Below are positions 1 to 7,162 of a stretch of 64,000 bases of DNA, piece after piece. Positions within the stretch are counted from its first letter, which is position 1. Every line of letters begins with the position of its first letter. Where the stretch lies: the NCBI RefSeq assembly GCF_042932805.1, contig NZ_CP170633.1:1054001-1118000 (forward strand), in the 5' to 3' direction. The notes under the pieces are model-generated. The model saw only the letters and a program-made list of their open reading frames with translations. It was not told the DNA's origin and ran no database searches. The stretch comes from Ascidiaceihabitans sp029251465 (GTDB lineage: Bacteria > Pseudomonadota > Alphaproteobacteria > Rhodobacterales > Rhodobacteraceae). The position numbers and the translations under genes were made by a program.

Positions 1-779
1 TGGCCCGACCAATCATTGGAATTATTTCGAATTCGCATATGATCAGTGATCAATATGAGGTGCAGGGCGCGGGTGTGATCAACATCGCAGCTGTCGCCGA
101 AGTGACCGGTGGATTGCCTTTGATGGTGCCGGCAGATCCCGATCATGTGCATATCCAAGACTTGATGGCGCGTTGCGCTGGGTTTGTTTTTACCGGCGGG
201 CGACCGAATGTTCATCCGGAGGAATACGGCGAAGTCGAAACTGCGGCACACGGTGATTTTGATCGAAAACGCGACCGGTTGGCGCTGCCGCTGATCCGTG
301 CTTGCGTCGAACATGGTCTGCCGATTTTGGGCATTTGTCGTGGGTTTCAAGAGGTGAATGTGGCGATGGGCGGCTCGCTCTATCCGGAAATCCGCGATTT
401 GCCGGGGCGTACAAACCACCGGATGCCACCTGACGGTACGATTGAAGAGAAGTTCGCTCTGCGTCATGCGGTCACGTTCACGGACGGTGGTGTATTCCAT
501 CAATTGATGGGTGCACGCGAGGTTATGACCAATACGCTGCACGGGCAGGGGATCAAGCAAGCGGGTGCGCGCATTGTCGTGGATGGAGTTGCACCGGACG
601 GCACGCCTGAGGCGATCTATGTTGAGGGTGCCCCTGGATTTACGATGTCTGTTCAGTGGCATCCTGAGTGGAATGCAGCCGATGATGTCGTGTCACGCCC
701 GCTGTTCGAGGCGTTTGGCGAAGCGGCGGGTGCGTGGGACCGGTTTGGCGAAATGCGTCCGGCACTTAAGACTGCATAA
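1..779 (+). CDS. Class I glutamine amidotransferase-like gamma-glutamyl-GABA hydrolase family (partial, 5' end missing)
   Basis: The frame is open to the left window edge: codons from position 3 read A-R-P-I-I-G-I-I-S-N-S before the internal Met at 39, which is the usual N-terminal strand of the PuuD/peptidase C26 family, so the real start lies outside the window. The nucleophile elbow GICRGFQE (Cys near nt 337) and the catalytic-His segment QWHPEW (near nt 654) are both present. Family members hydrolyse gamma-glutamyl amide bonds, for example gamma-glutamyl-GABA in putrescine degradation. The substrate cannot be read from sequence. A REP palindrome begins 3 nt after the stop. Family assignment is firm, exact substrate is inference. 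Confidence 0.88.
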   Translation, partial: ARPIIGIISNSHMISDQYEVQGAGVINIAAVAEVTGGLPLMVPADPDHVHIQDLMARCAGFVFTGGRPNVHPEEYGEVETAAHGDFDRKRDRLALPLIRACVEHGLPILGICRGFQEVNVAMGGSLYPEIRDLPGRTNHRMPPDGTIEEKFALRHAVTFTDGGVFHQLMGAREVMTNTLHGQGIKQAGARIVVDGVAPDGTPEAIYVEGAPGFTMSVQWHPEWNAADDVVSRPLFEAFGEAAGAWDRFGEMRPALKTA

Positions 780-782
780 CAC

Positions 783-806
783 GGGTGTGCGACACGCACA
801 CCTTAC
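783..806 (-). repeat. REP palindrome copy A
   Basis: 24-nt imperfect palindrome with 8-bp stem GGTGTGCG/CGCACACC, loop TGT and a GTAA flank (read on the minus strand). It is identical to copy B at 1449-1472 and in opposite orientation. It starts 3 nt after the amidotransferase stop and 12 nt after the stop of the convergent RAYT gene. Confidence 0.88.
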
Positions 807-818
807 GGACGAAATCCG

Positions 819-1361
819 TTACGCGGATCGGGCTTTCAGCGGCGTATACGGTCGATAGGCGGCACCAATGGGTGTTTGGACGTTGTATGTCCCTTGTCGG
901 GTTGCACGATGGATCGAACTGTAGGACCAATCTTGAGGCCGTGGGACCAAGCCCGCTTGGACTGGTGCGGAAAAGATCATGTGCCGATGCGCATCTATGT
1001 CTTCTTGGTCCCGCAAGTGATGTTCCCAAAAACGGCGCTGCCAAATGCCTTTGTCGCCGCGACGTGCCGTTACCGGATCCCGGTTTTCAGGCGCAGGCAG
1101 ACCGCGCGAAAAGTGAGATTTTAACATCCGCCACCGCGTAGAAAAATCGGCGTCATCCGGCGGCAGGGTCCAGATTGTGTGGATAACGGATGGCAGGACG
1201 ACCACTTCGGTGATCTCAAAGGGATAACGCGTGCGGGTCAGGCGCATGGAACTGCGCAGCTTTGCGATGTTCTGCACCAGAAGATTACTGTTCCGGTCGG
1301 CAAGACGGACTGTGAAAAACAGCGTGGCACCGGGGCGCTTTGAGCGGATGTAATTTGACAT
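819..1361 (-). CDS. REP-associated tyrosine transposase (RAYT/TnpA-REP), probably catalytically dead
   Basis: 180 aa, intact frame. RAYT hallmarks: N-terminal GATLFFTVRLADR, central IHTIWTLPPDDADFSTRW, GIWQRRFWEH near residue 110 and DWSYSSIHR near 145-152. RAYTs are single-domain HUH (Y1) nucleases that cut REP hairpins. Two key positions are changed. The HUH motif, normally E/D-H-x-H after LP, reads S-V-I-H (residues 58-61), so the first metal-binding His is Val. The catalytic Tyr of the H-x-x-Y-I-x-x-N-P-V-K-H-G block is Met128, and the following Asn and His are Ala. The gene is flanked by REP copies A and B in inverted orientation. It could be a decaying or a domesticated nuclease; the open frame does not distinguish these. 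Confidence 0.85.
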   Translation of the reverse strand: MSNYIRSKRPGATLFFTVRLADRNSNLLVQNIAKLRSSMRLTRTRYPFEITEVVVLPSVIHTIWTLPPDDADFSTRWRMLKSHFSRGLPAPENRDPVTARRGDKGIWQRRFWEHHLRDQEDIDAHRHMIFSAPVQAGLVPRPQDWSYSSIHRATRQGTYNVQTPIGAAYRPYTPLKARSA

Positions 1362-1448
1362 GCAGCAACGTTAGCTGAGTCGTAGTTAAGCGGAGATTAA
1401 TGTACGCATAGCAAGTGAGGGACCCCCAGCTTGCCGGGCGAAATAGAG

Positions 1449-1472
1449 GTAAGGTGTGCGTGTCGCACACCC
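1449..1472 (+). repeat. REP palindrome copy B
   Basis: Same 24-nt unit as copy A, opposite orientation: GTAA flank, stem GGTGTGCG/CGCACACC, TGT loop. It lies 10 nt downstream of the stop of the leftward SDR gene and about 90 nt upstream of the RAYT start, so the RAYT gene is bracketed by the pair A/B. Confidence 0.88.
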
Positions 1473-1482
1473 CGCCGTTCAT

Positions 1483-2247
1483 TTACATTTGTCCGCCGGC
1501 GATTTCGATGTTTTGCCCGTTGATGCTTTGCGATCCTGGACCGACCAGCCACGTCATGGCAGCGGCCACTTCGTCACATTCAACCAAGCGGCGATGGCGA
1601 TTGGTGTTTACCATGATCCCTAGCGCTTTTTCTTCGCTGATGCCGGCGCGGTTTGCGATGCTTTGAGTGTTGCGCGTCACAATTTCGGTATCCACATAGC
1701 CGGGGCAGATAGAGTTGAACGTCATGCCGGTGCCCATGTAGTCTTCGCTCAGGCTGCGGATCAGTCCGATCATTCCGTGTTTCGACGCCGAATAGCACGC
1801 AGCCCCCGGCACACCGCGAATGCCCGCGATCGAGGACACCGCAATGACGCGTCCCCAGTCGGTTTGGCGCATCGAACCAAGGCTTTCGCGGATCGTCAAA
1901 AACGCGCCATCCAGATTGGTCGCCATCATGTCGCGCCAGAACGCCATGTCGGTTTTGTGAACTGCTTTGCCGGTCGCAACCCCTGCGTTGGCGATGCAAA
2001 TCTGGATCGGCCCGCGCGCCTCAACGGCCGCTGCGATAGTGTCGACCACTTGGGTTTCTTCGCGCACGTCCATTGCAACGCCAAACATGCCGTCCGTTGC
2101 GACGCTGTCCAGTACGTCTTGGCGACGACCGGTGATTGTCACTTGCGCCCCTTGTGCGACCAGTGTTTGTGCCATGGCGAGGCCAATGCCCGTGCCGCCG
2201 CCGGTAATCAAAGCGTGTTTGCCTGCGAGTGATGTGTTTTGTATCAT
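1483..2247 (-). CDS. SDR family NAD(P)-dependent oxidoreductase
   Basis: 254 aa from the chosen start. Classical short-chain dehydrogenase: cofactor motif TGGGTGIG near residues 15-22, NAG motif (IANAG), catalytic Ser in VSSIAG, Tyr/Lys in YSASKHG, and the C-terminal IEIAGGQM typical of 3-hydroxyacyl-CoA or 3-hydroxybutyrate dehydrogenase-like SDRs. I chose the ATG at 2247 because an AGGAGG-type ribosome site lies a few bases upstream; an in-frame ATG at 2268 would put that site inside the gene. The substrate is not readable from sequence. The gene stands alone, read leftward, with a REP just behind its stop. Confidence 0.9.
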   Translation of the reverse strand: MIQNTSLAGKHALITGGGTGIGLAMAQTLVAQGAQVTITGRRQDVLDSVATDGMFGVAMDVREETQVVDTIAAAVEARGPIQICIANAGVATGKAVHKTDMAFWRDMMATNLDGAFLTIRESLGSMRQTDWGRVIAVSSIAGIRGVPGAACYSASKHGMIGLIRSLSEDYMGTGMTFNSICPGYVDTEIVTRNTQSIANRAGISEEKALGIMVNTNRHRRLVECDEVAAAMTWLVGPGSQSINGQNIEIAGGQM

Positions 2248-2378
2248 GCTCAATCCTCCTTTTTTCACGTTTCACACTGAAGGTTTGGGACCGCGATGCA
2301 AGTGCGAATGGCATTTGTGACGAAGCGGCATGATGCTAAATTTTGATTGAGTATTTTGGATCAAGACAGGCGGGAACG

Positions 2379-2846
2379 ATGAAAAACCTAATGGATGTTC
2401 CGCCGGTTTGGTTGGGCGTGTTTGTGGCTGCCGCATGGGTGCAAGGGCAGTATCTTTCTTTGGGGTTGGCATGGCCGCAACCCTTTGCCAGCTTGTTAGG
2501 TGGTGGGCTGATTGGCCTTGGATTGATCTTGATTGGTCTCGCCGCGTTTGAGCTGTGGCGACATCGCACAACGATCATGCCGCATGCTGATACTTGTGCA
2601 ATCGCACCCGCATCCCTTGTGCAATCAGGCATCTTTGCCCGCTCGCGAAATCCGATCTATCTGGCGGATGCGTTTATCTTGTCAGGGTTGGTGCTGCGTT
2701 GGGATGCGGTGCTTTGTGTGATCCTGGTGCCAGTGTTCATGTGGTGGATCGCGCGGCATTTCATTGAGGCCGAAGAAATCCGCCTGCAAAACCATTTTGG
2801 AGATGATTTTCCTGGCTACGCACGAAAAGTGCGTCGGTGGCTCTGA
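2379..2846 (+). CDS. Isoprenylcysteine carboxyl methyltransferase/PEMT-family membrane protein
   Basis: 155 aa, about four hydrophobic segments. The C-terminal half has the family signature: GIFARSRNPIYLAD (residues ~95-108), EAEEIRLQNHFGDDF and a final Y-x-x-x-V-R-R-W-L. Members methylate small lipids or prenylated/thiol compounds using S-adenosylmethionine at the membrane; many bacterial ones have no known substrate. The ATG at 2379 is preferred over an upstream in-frame TTG at 2343, since the hydrophobic N-terminus starts there; the ribosome site (GGCGGGA) is weak. Single gene, not obviously linked to its neighbours. Confidence 0.78.
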   Translation: MKNLMDVPPVWLGVFVAAAWVQGQYLSLGLAWPQPFASLLGGGLIGLGLILIGLAAFELWRHRTTIMPHADTCAIAPASLVQSGIFARSRNPIYLADAFILSGLVLRWDAVLCVILVPVFMWWIARHFIEAEEIRLQNHFGDDFPGYARKVRRWL

Positions 2847-2861
2847 ATTTTTGCAAAAATT
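2846..2861. promoter_or_regulatory. 16-bp perfect AT-rich palindrome upstream of pntAB
   Basis: AATTTTTGCAAAAATT is perfectly self-complementary and overlaps the last base of the preceding stop codon. Its core TTTGCAAA resembles the motif of RamB/PccR-type short-chain acyl-CoA regulators in Rhodobacteraceae (family knowledge). Whether it serves pntAB is inference; it could be chance in an AT-rich gap. Confidence 0.35.
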
Positions 2862-2885
2862 ACCAAAGGGTCGCGGCGGCAGTCC

Positions 2886-2914
2886 TTGTCTTCTGCACTG
2901 CAGCACATTACAAA
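2886..2914 (+). promoter_or_regulatory. Candidate sigma-70 promoter for pntAB
   Basis: TTGTCT, 17-nt spacer, TACAAA: 4 of 6 matches to consensus in each box, about 80 nt before the pntA start, in the only long gap before this operon. Supported by pattern only. Confidence 0.35.
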
Positions 2915-2996
2915 AAATCGGGCAACATGATCAAAACTGCCGTTAATCGGAACTGTTTTGTCGTAAATCGAATGAATTAAGTGGGGGAGCCTTCGA

Positions 2997-4568
2997 GTGA
3001 AGATCGGGACACCAAAAGAGTTATTTGAAGGTGAACGTCGCGTCGCGATGACGCCAGACAGTGCCACGCAACTGCAAAAGCTGGGTCATAACTGTTTGAT
3101 CGAAACGGGTGCGGGTGCCGCTGCCGGTTTTGCCGACGCGGATTACAAAAACGCGGGCGTTGAGGTTGTGAAAACCGCCGCCGCATTGTGGAAAGCCGCA
3201 GACGTGGTCGCCAAGGTGCGCGCCCCTGATGAAACCGAAGTCAAACGCCTGCGCGATGGTCAGACGCTGATTTCATTCATCAACCCTGCGGCCAGCGAAA
3301 AGCTGATGGCACAGGCGGCCAAAAAGGGCTCGACTGTCGTTGCCATGGACATGGTTCCACGCATTTCGCGCGCTCAGAAAATGGACGCACTGTCGTCGAT
3401 GGCAAACATCGCAGGCTACCGTGCGGTGATCGAGGCGGGCAACAACTTTGGCCGTTTCTTTACCGGTCAGATCACGGCGGCGGGCAAGGTCCCACCAGCC
3501 AAGGTTCTGGTTGTGGGCGCTGGCGTTGCCGGTTTGGCAGCTGTTGGCACGTCGACGTCGTTGGGTGCGATCACCTACGCGTTTGATGTGCGTCCCGAAG
3601 TGGCCGAGCAGATTGAATCGATGGGCGCTGAGTTTGTCTACCTCGATTTTGAAGAAGAGCAGGCCGATGGTGCCGCAACAGGTGGCTACGCCGCCGTGTC
3701 CAGCCCGGAATTCCGCGAGGCGCAATTGGCCAAGTTCCGTGAACTGTCGCCAGAGATCGACATCGTCATCACCACGGCGCTGATCCCGAACCGCGAGGCC
3801 CCGGAACTTTGGACCGAAGACATGGTTGCGGCGATGAAACCCGGATCTGTGATCGTCGATTTGGCGGCGGAAAAGGGCGGCAACTGCAAGCTGACCGTGA
3901 TGGACGAAAAAATCGTCACGGACAACGGCGTGACCATCATTGGCTACACCGATTTCCCGAGCCGGATGGCAGCACAAGCCTCGACGCTTTATTCGACAAA
4001 CATCCGTCACATGATGACTGATCTGACCCCTGAAAAAGACGGCGTGATCGATCACAACATGGAAGACGACGTGATCCGTGGCGCGACTGTGACGCATGCG
4101 AAGGCCGTGACCTTCCCGCCGCCACCGCCGAAAATTCAAGCGATTGCGGCGCAGAAGAAAGAAGCTCCAAAAGAGCTGACAGCCGAGGAAAAACGTGCCG
4201 CCGAAACGGCTGCGTTCAAGGCACAGACGCGCAATCAAGTCACGCTGTTGGCTGTTGGCGCGTTTGTCTTGTTGGCAGTTGGATTGGTCGCACCGGCCAG
4301 CTTTATGCAGCACTTTATCGTGTTTGTTTTGGCGGTTTTTGTGGGTTTCCAGGTCATCTGGGGCGTGGCGCATTCGTTGCACACACCACTGATGGCCGTC
4401 ACAAACGCGATTTCATCCATCATCATTCTAGGTGCTGTTATGCAAATCGGGTCGGGGTCGTTCCTCGTTATTTTGCTGTCTGCGTTGGCCGTGTTTATGA
4501 CCGGTATCAACATTTTTGGCGGCTTCCTCGTGACACGGCGCATGCTCGCCATGTTCCAGAAATCTTAA
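2997..4568 (+). CDS. pntA: NAD(P) transhydrogenase subunit alpha
   Basis: 523 aa, GTG start preceded by GGGGGAG. With PntB this enzyme moves hydride from NADH to NADP+ using the proton gradient, supplying NADPH. Domain I (residues 1 to ~370) has the family N-terminus MKIGTPKE, the invariant R-V-A-M-T-P segment and the Rossmann motif GAGVAGL at 174-180. A Pro-rich linker (FPPPPPK) and charged segment lead to four hydrophobic helices (~415-515). The soluble and membrane parts are fused in one chain, as in E. coli, and unlike the split pntAA/pntAB of some alphaproteobacteria. It is followed by pntB after 16 nt. Confidence 0.97.
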   Translation: MKIGTPKELFEGERRVAMTPDSATQLQKLGHNCLIETGAGAAAGFADADYKNAGVEVVKTAAALWKAADVVAKVRAPDETEVKRLRDGQTLISFINPAASEKLMAQAAKKGSTVVAMDMVPRISRAQKMDALSSMANIAGYRAVIEAGNNFGRFFTGQITAAGKVPPAKVLVVGAGVAGLAAVGTSTSLGAITYAFDVRPEVAEQIESMGAEFVYLDFEEEQADGAATGGYAAVSSPEFREAQLAKFRELSPEIDIVITTALIPNREAPELWTEDMVAAMKPGSVIVDLAAEKGGNCKLTVMDEKIVTDNGVTIIGYTDFPSRMAAQASTLYSTNIRHMMTDLTPEKDGVIDHNMEDDVIRGATVTHAKAVTFPPPPPKIQAIAAQKKEAPKELTAEEKRAAETAAFKAQTRNQVTLLAVGAFVLLAVGLVAPASFMQHFIVFVLAVFVGFQVIWGVAHSLHTPLMAVTNAISSIIILGAVMQIGSGSFLVILLSALAVFMTGINIFGGFLVTRRMLAMFQKS

Positions 4569-4584
4569 GGGCGGGGACGAACTT

Positions 4585-6018
4585 ATGGACTACGGATTTA
4601 CAACAGCGGCCTATGTGGTCGCAGCCATTCTTTTCATCCTGTCGCTTGGCGGATTGTCTGGACAAGAAAGCGCAAAACGTGCCGTTTGGTATGGGATTGC
4701 GGGTATGGGGCTGGCGATTGTCGCCACGCTGATTGGCCCGGGTTCCGGCCTGTGGTTGCTGTCATTGCTGATGATCGCGGGTGGTGGTGCCATCGGTTAT
4801 CAACTCGCGACCAAAGTACAAATGACGCAAATGCCAGAGCTGGTTGCAGCGATGCACAGCCTTGTTGGTTTGGCGGCTGTATTCGTTGGATTTAACGCGC
4901 ACCTTGAAATGGGTCGCGTGATGCTGATGGACGATACAGCGCGCAAAGGACTAGAGGGTTTTGCCGCCCTGTTGGCGAAAAAGGATGGCGTCGAGATCGC
5001 CATTTTGCGGGTCGAAGTGTTCCTTGGTATCTTTATCGGGGCGATCACATTCACGGGGTCGGTCATTGCCTATGGCAAGCTGGCAGGTCGTGTGGACAGT
5101 GCCGCCAAAAAGCTGCCCGGTGGTCACATGCTGAACGCTGGTGCCGGCATTTTGTCGCTGATCTGCCTTATCTGGTACTTTAACTCTGGCGCGTTTTTCC
5201 CGCTGTTTATCATGACTTTGGCGGCCTTGTTTATTGGCTATCATCTGATCATGGGCATTGGCGGGGCGGACATGCCGGTGGTTGTGTCTATGCTGAACAG
5301 CTATTCGGGCTGGGCCGCGGCGGCGATTGGTTTTTCCCTCGGGAACGACCTGCTGATCGTTGTTGGTGCGCTGGTTGGTTCCAGTGGTGCGATCCTGTCC
5401 TACATCATGTGTAAGGCAATGAACCGGTCATTTGTGTCGGTGATCTTGGGCGGCTTTGGTGGCCCAGCGGGTGAACAAATGGCGGTCGAAGGCGAGCAGA
5501 TCGCAATCGAGGCCGAAGGGGTTGCTGCGGCATTGAACGAGGCGGATAGCGTCGTGATCATTCCGGGGTACGGGATGGCTGTTGCGCAGGCGCAATCCGG
5601 TGTGGCTGATCTGGTGCGCAAATTGCGTGCCCAAGGTAAAAACGTGCGGTTCGCCATTCACCCCGTTGCGGGGCGCTTGCCCGGTCACATGAACGTGCTG
5701 CTGGCCGAGGCCAAGGTGCCCTATGACATCGTGATGGAAATGGACGAGATCAATGACGACTTTCCGACAACGGATGTTGCCATTGTGATCGGTTCAAACG
5801 ACATCGTGAACCCTGCGGCACAGGACGATCCGAATTCACCAATTGCAGGTATGCCGGTTCTGGAATGCTGGAAAGCCAAGCAAGTGTTCGTGTCCAAACG
5901 CGGGCAGGGCACTGGCTATTCCGGTATCGAGAACCCGCTGTTTTTCAAGGAAAACACGCGCATGTTCTATGGCGATGCAAAAGCGTCTTTGGACAAGCTG
6001 TTGCCAATGATAGACTAA
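4585..6018 (+). CDS. pntB: NAD(P) transhydrogenase subunit beta
   Basis: 477 aa. The N-terminal half is a bundle of about nine transmembrane helices (residues 5-265). The C-terminal NADP(H)-binding domain III has IIPGYGMAVAQAQ, FAIHPVAGRLPGHMNVLLAE and the later KRGQGTGYSGIENPLFF, all diagnostic. It forms the proton channel and NADP site of transhydrogenase with PntA. The operon ends here: a REP and a strong terminator follow within 70 nt. Confidence 0.97.
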   Translation: MDYGFTTAAYVVAAILFILSLGGLSGQESAKRAVWYGIAGMGLAIVATLIGPGSGLWLLSLLMIAGGGAIGYQLATKVQMTQMPELVAAMHSLVGLAAVFVGFNAHLEMGRVMLMDDTARKGLEGFAALLAKKDGVEIAILRVEVFLGIFIGAITFTGSVIAYGKLAGRVDSAAKKLPGGHMLNAGAGILSLICLIWYFNSGAFFPLFIMTLAALFIGYHLIMGIGGADMPVVVSMLNSYSGWAAAAIGFSLGNDLLIVVGALVGSSGAILSYIMCKAMNRSFVSVILGGFGGPAGEQMAVEGEQIAIEAEGVAAALNEADSVVIIPGYGMAVAQAQSGVADLVRKLRAQGKNVRFAIHPVAGRLPGHMNVLLAEAKVPYDIVMEMDEINDDFPTTDVAIVIGSNDIVNPAAQDDPNSPIAGMPVLECWKAKQVFVSKRGQGTGYSGIENPLFFKENTRMFYGDAKASLDKLLPMID

Positions 6019-6024
6019 CACTGC

Positions 6025-6048
6025 GGGTGCACGACACGTGCACCTTAC
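6025..6048 (-). repeat. REP palindrome copy C
   Basis: Same unit as copies A/B but the stem is GGTGCACG/CGTGCACC: two bases changed on one arm with the matching two changed on the other, so pairing is kept. Loop TGT and GTAA flank are unchanged. It starts 6 nt after the pntB stop. Confidence 0.85.
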
Positions 6049-6062
6049 ATAATGCGACAAGA

Positions 6063-6085
6063 GGCGGGGTTTTTCCCCGCCTTTT
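6063..6085 (+). terminator. Rho-independent terminator of pntAB
   Basis: Stem GGCGGGG / CCCCGCC (7 bp, all G-C), loop TTTTT, then TTTT. It directly follows REP copy C. Confidence 0.85.
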
Positions 6086-6161
6086 CGATATGAAACGCTG
6101 ATAAGCGGGAGTCGGCCACCCTTGCTTGCACCCATTCCTCAGGTTTGAAACAAAACACCTC

Positions 6162-7037
6162 ATGTCGTTGATGAAGTCCATAATCACTGCGTCCCAGCAT
6201 GCCTCGCGCCCTGGGTTCATCAAGAACTTGCCGGCGCATTGCGTCTGCTTTTACCCGCGCTCGGACACGCTGTTGGTGACGTTTGATCATGTGGGATCGC
6301 TGACCATCAAACAAGGACGTTTGCCTTGGGCCTTTGGACTGGCGGAAAAACTGGGCTGGTCACACTTGGGCAACATGACCAAACAGAACGACTGGTTCCG
6401 ACACAAAAGCATGTTCGCAACCTACCGCGCGATGCGCAAAGAAGGATTCTTCGAAAGCTTTGACGAGGTCGTGTTTCTAGGCGCGTCGATGGGCGGATAT
6501 GCGGCATGCGCCTTTAGCGTTGTCAGTCCCGGTGCGCGGGTTGTGGCGTTTTCACCGCAATCTACCCTGCGCCGTGATTTGGTGCCGTTCGAGACCCGCT
6601 TTCACAACGGTCGCAAGCTGGGGGATTGGACGGGGCCATGGGTCGACAGCGCGCATACCGTCGAAAAAGCCAGCAACGTAAAGCTGTTCTATGACCCGCA
6701 TTTCACCGGTGATGCCGCCCATGCGGCGCGCTACAAGAAAGGGCACATAGAACACTATCCGGCACCCTACTTGGGTCACAAAGTTCCAACCGGATTGAAG
6801 GCGATAGGCCAATTTGAACCTATCGTTCTTGCCGCTGTTCAAGATGATCTTACCCAAGCCAAGTACCGTACATTGTTACGGGACCGACGGCGTGAACCGC
6901 TGCATGCGTTGCGCGTTTTAAAAAGGGCGCAAAAGCGTGGTCACAACGACTTGGTCAAACGCGTGATTGCCAATGGAACGATCCCGTACGCGCCGGATTA
7001 CATCGCGCGTATGGCGCGTCGTTTATCAATTTCTTGA
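6162..7037 (+). CDS. Uncharacterised alpha/beta-hydrolase-like protein
   Basis: 291 aa from ATG 6162 (TTG 6126 and ATG 6171 are alternatives; no strong ribosome site marks one). The clearest motif is FLGASMGGYAACAFS, a nucleophile-elbow pattern G-x-S-x-G-G. It is preceded by a strand/loop ending in FDEVVFLGAS and followed by VAFSPQSTLRRD, consistent with an alpha/beta-hydrolase fold. A later KGHIEHYPAPYLGHKVP segment could supply the catalytic His. The C-terminal ~60 residues are basic and helical (LRDRRREPLHALRVLKRAQKRG). No signal peptide is seen. Function unknown; similar proteins occur around surface-polysaccharide genes in related bacteria, but nothing here supports that role. Confidence 0.72.
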   Translation: MSLMKSIITASQHASRPGFIKNLPAHCVCFYPRSDTLLVTFDHVGSLTIKQGRLPWAFGLAEKLGWSHLGNMTKQNDWFRHKSMFATYRAMRKEGFFESFDEVVFLGASMGGYAACAFSVVSPGARVVAFSPQSTLRRDLVPFETRFHNGRKLGDWTGPWVDSAHTVEKASNVKLFYDPHFTGDAAHAARYKKGHIEHYPAPYLGHKVPTGLKAIGQFEPIVLAAVQDDLTQAKYRTLLRDRRREPLHALRVLKRAQKRGHNDLVKRVIANGTIPYAPDYIARMARRLSIS

Positions 7038-7162
7038 ATCGCGGTATACAATCGTATTCCGGTAACGTATTGAAATATAACAAATTGTTTGACTTTTTGG
7101 AGGGTGGCGATATGTCTTGACCCAAATGTGTTGCTCTTTTCAGAGCAAGTTGGAGCCTGAGC

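Noticed and set aside
3273..4382. 369-codon open frame on the minus strand inside pntA
   Set aside because: Mirror of a strongly conserved coding gene; composition His/Arg-rich, no family pattern. Other long antisense frames (for example 12782-13666, 41810-42913, 56549-57847, 60040-61038) were rejected for the same reason.
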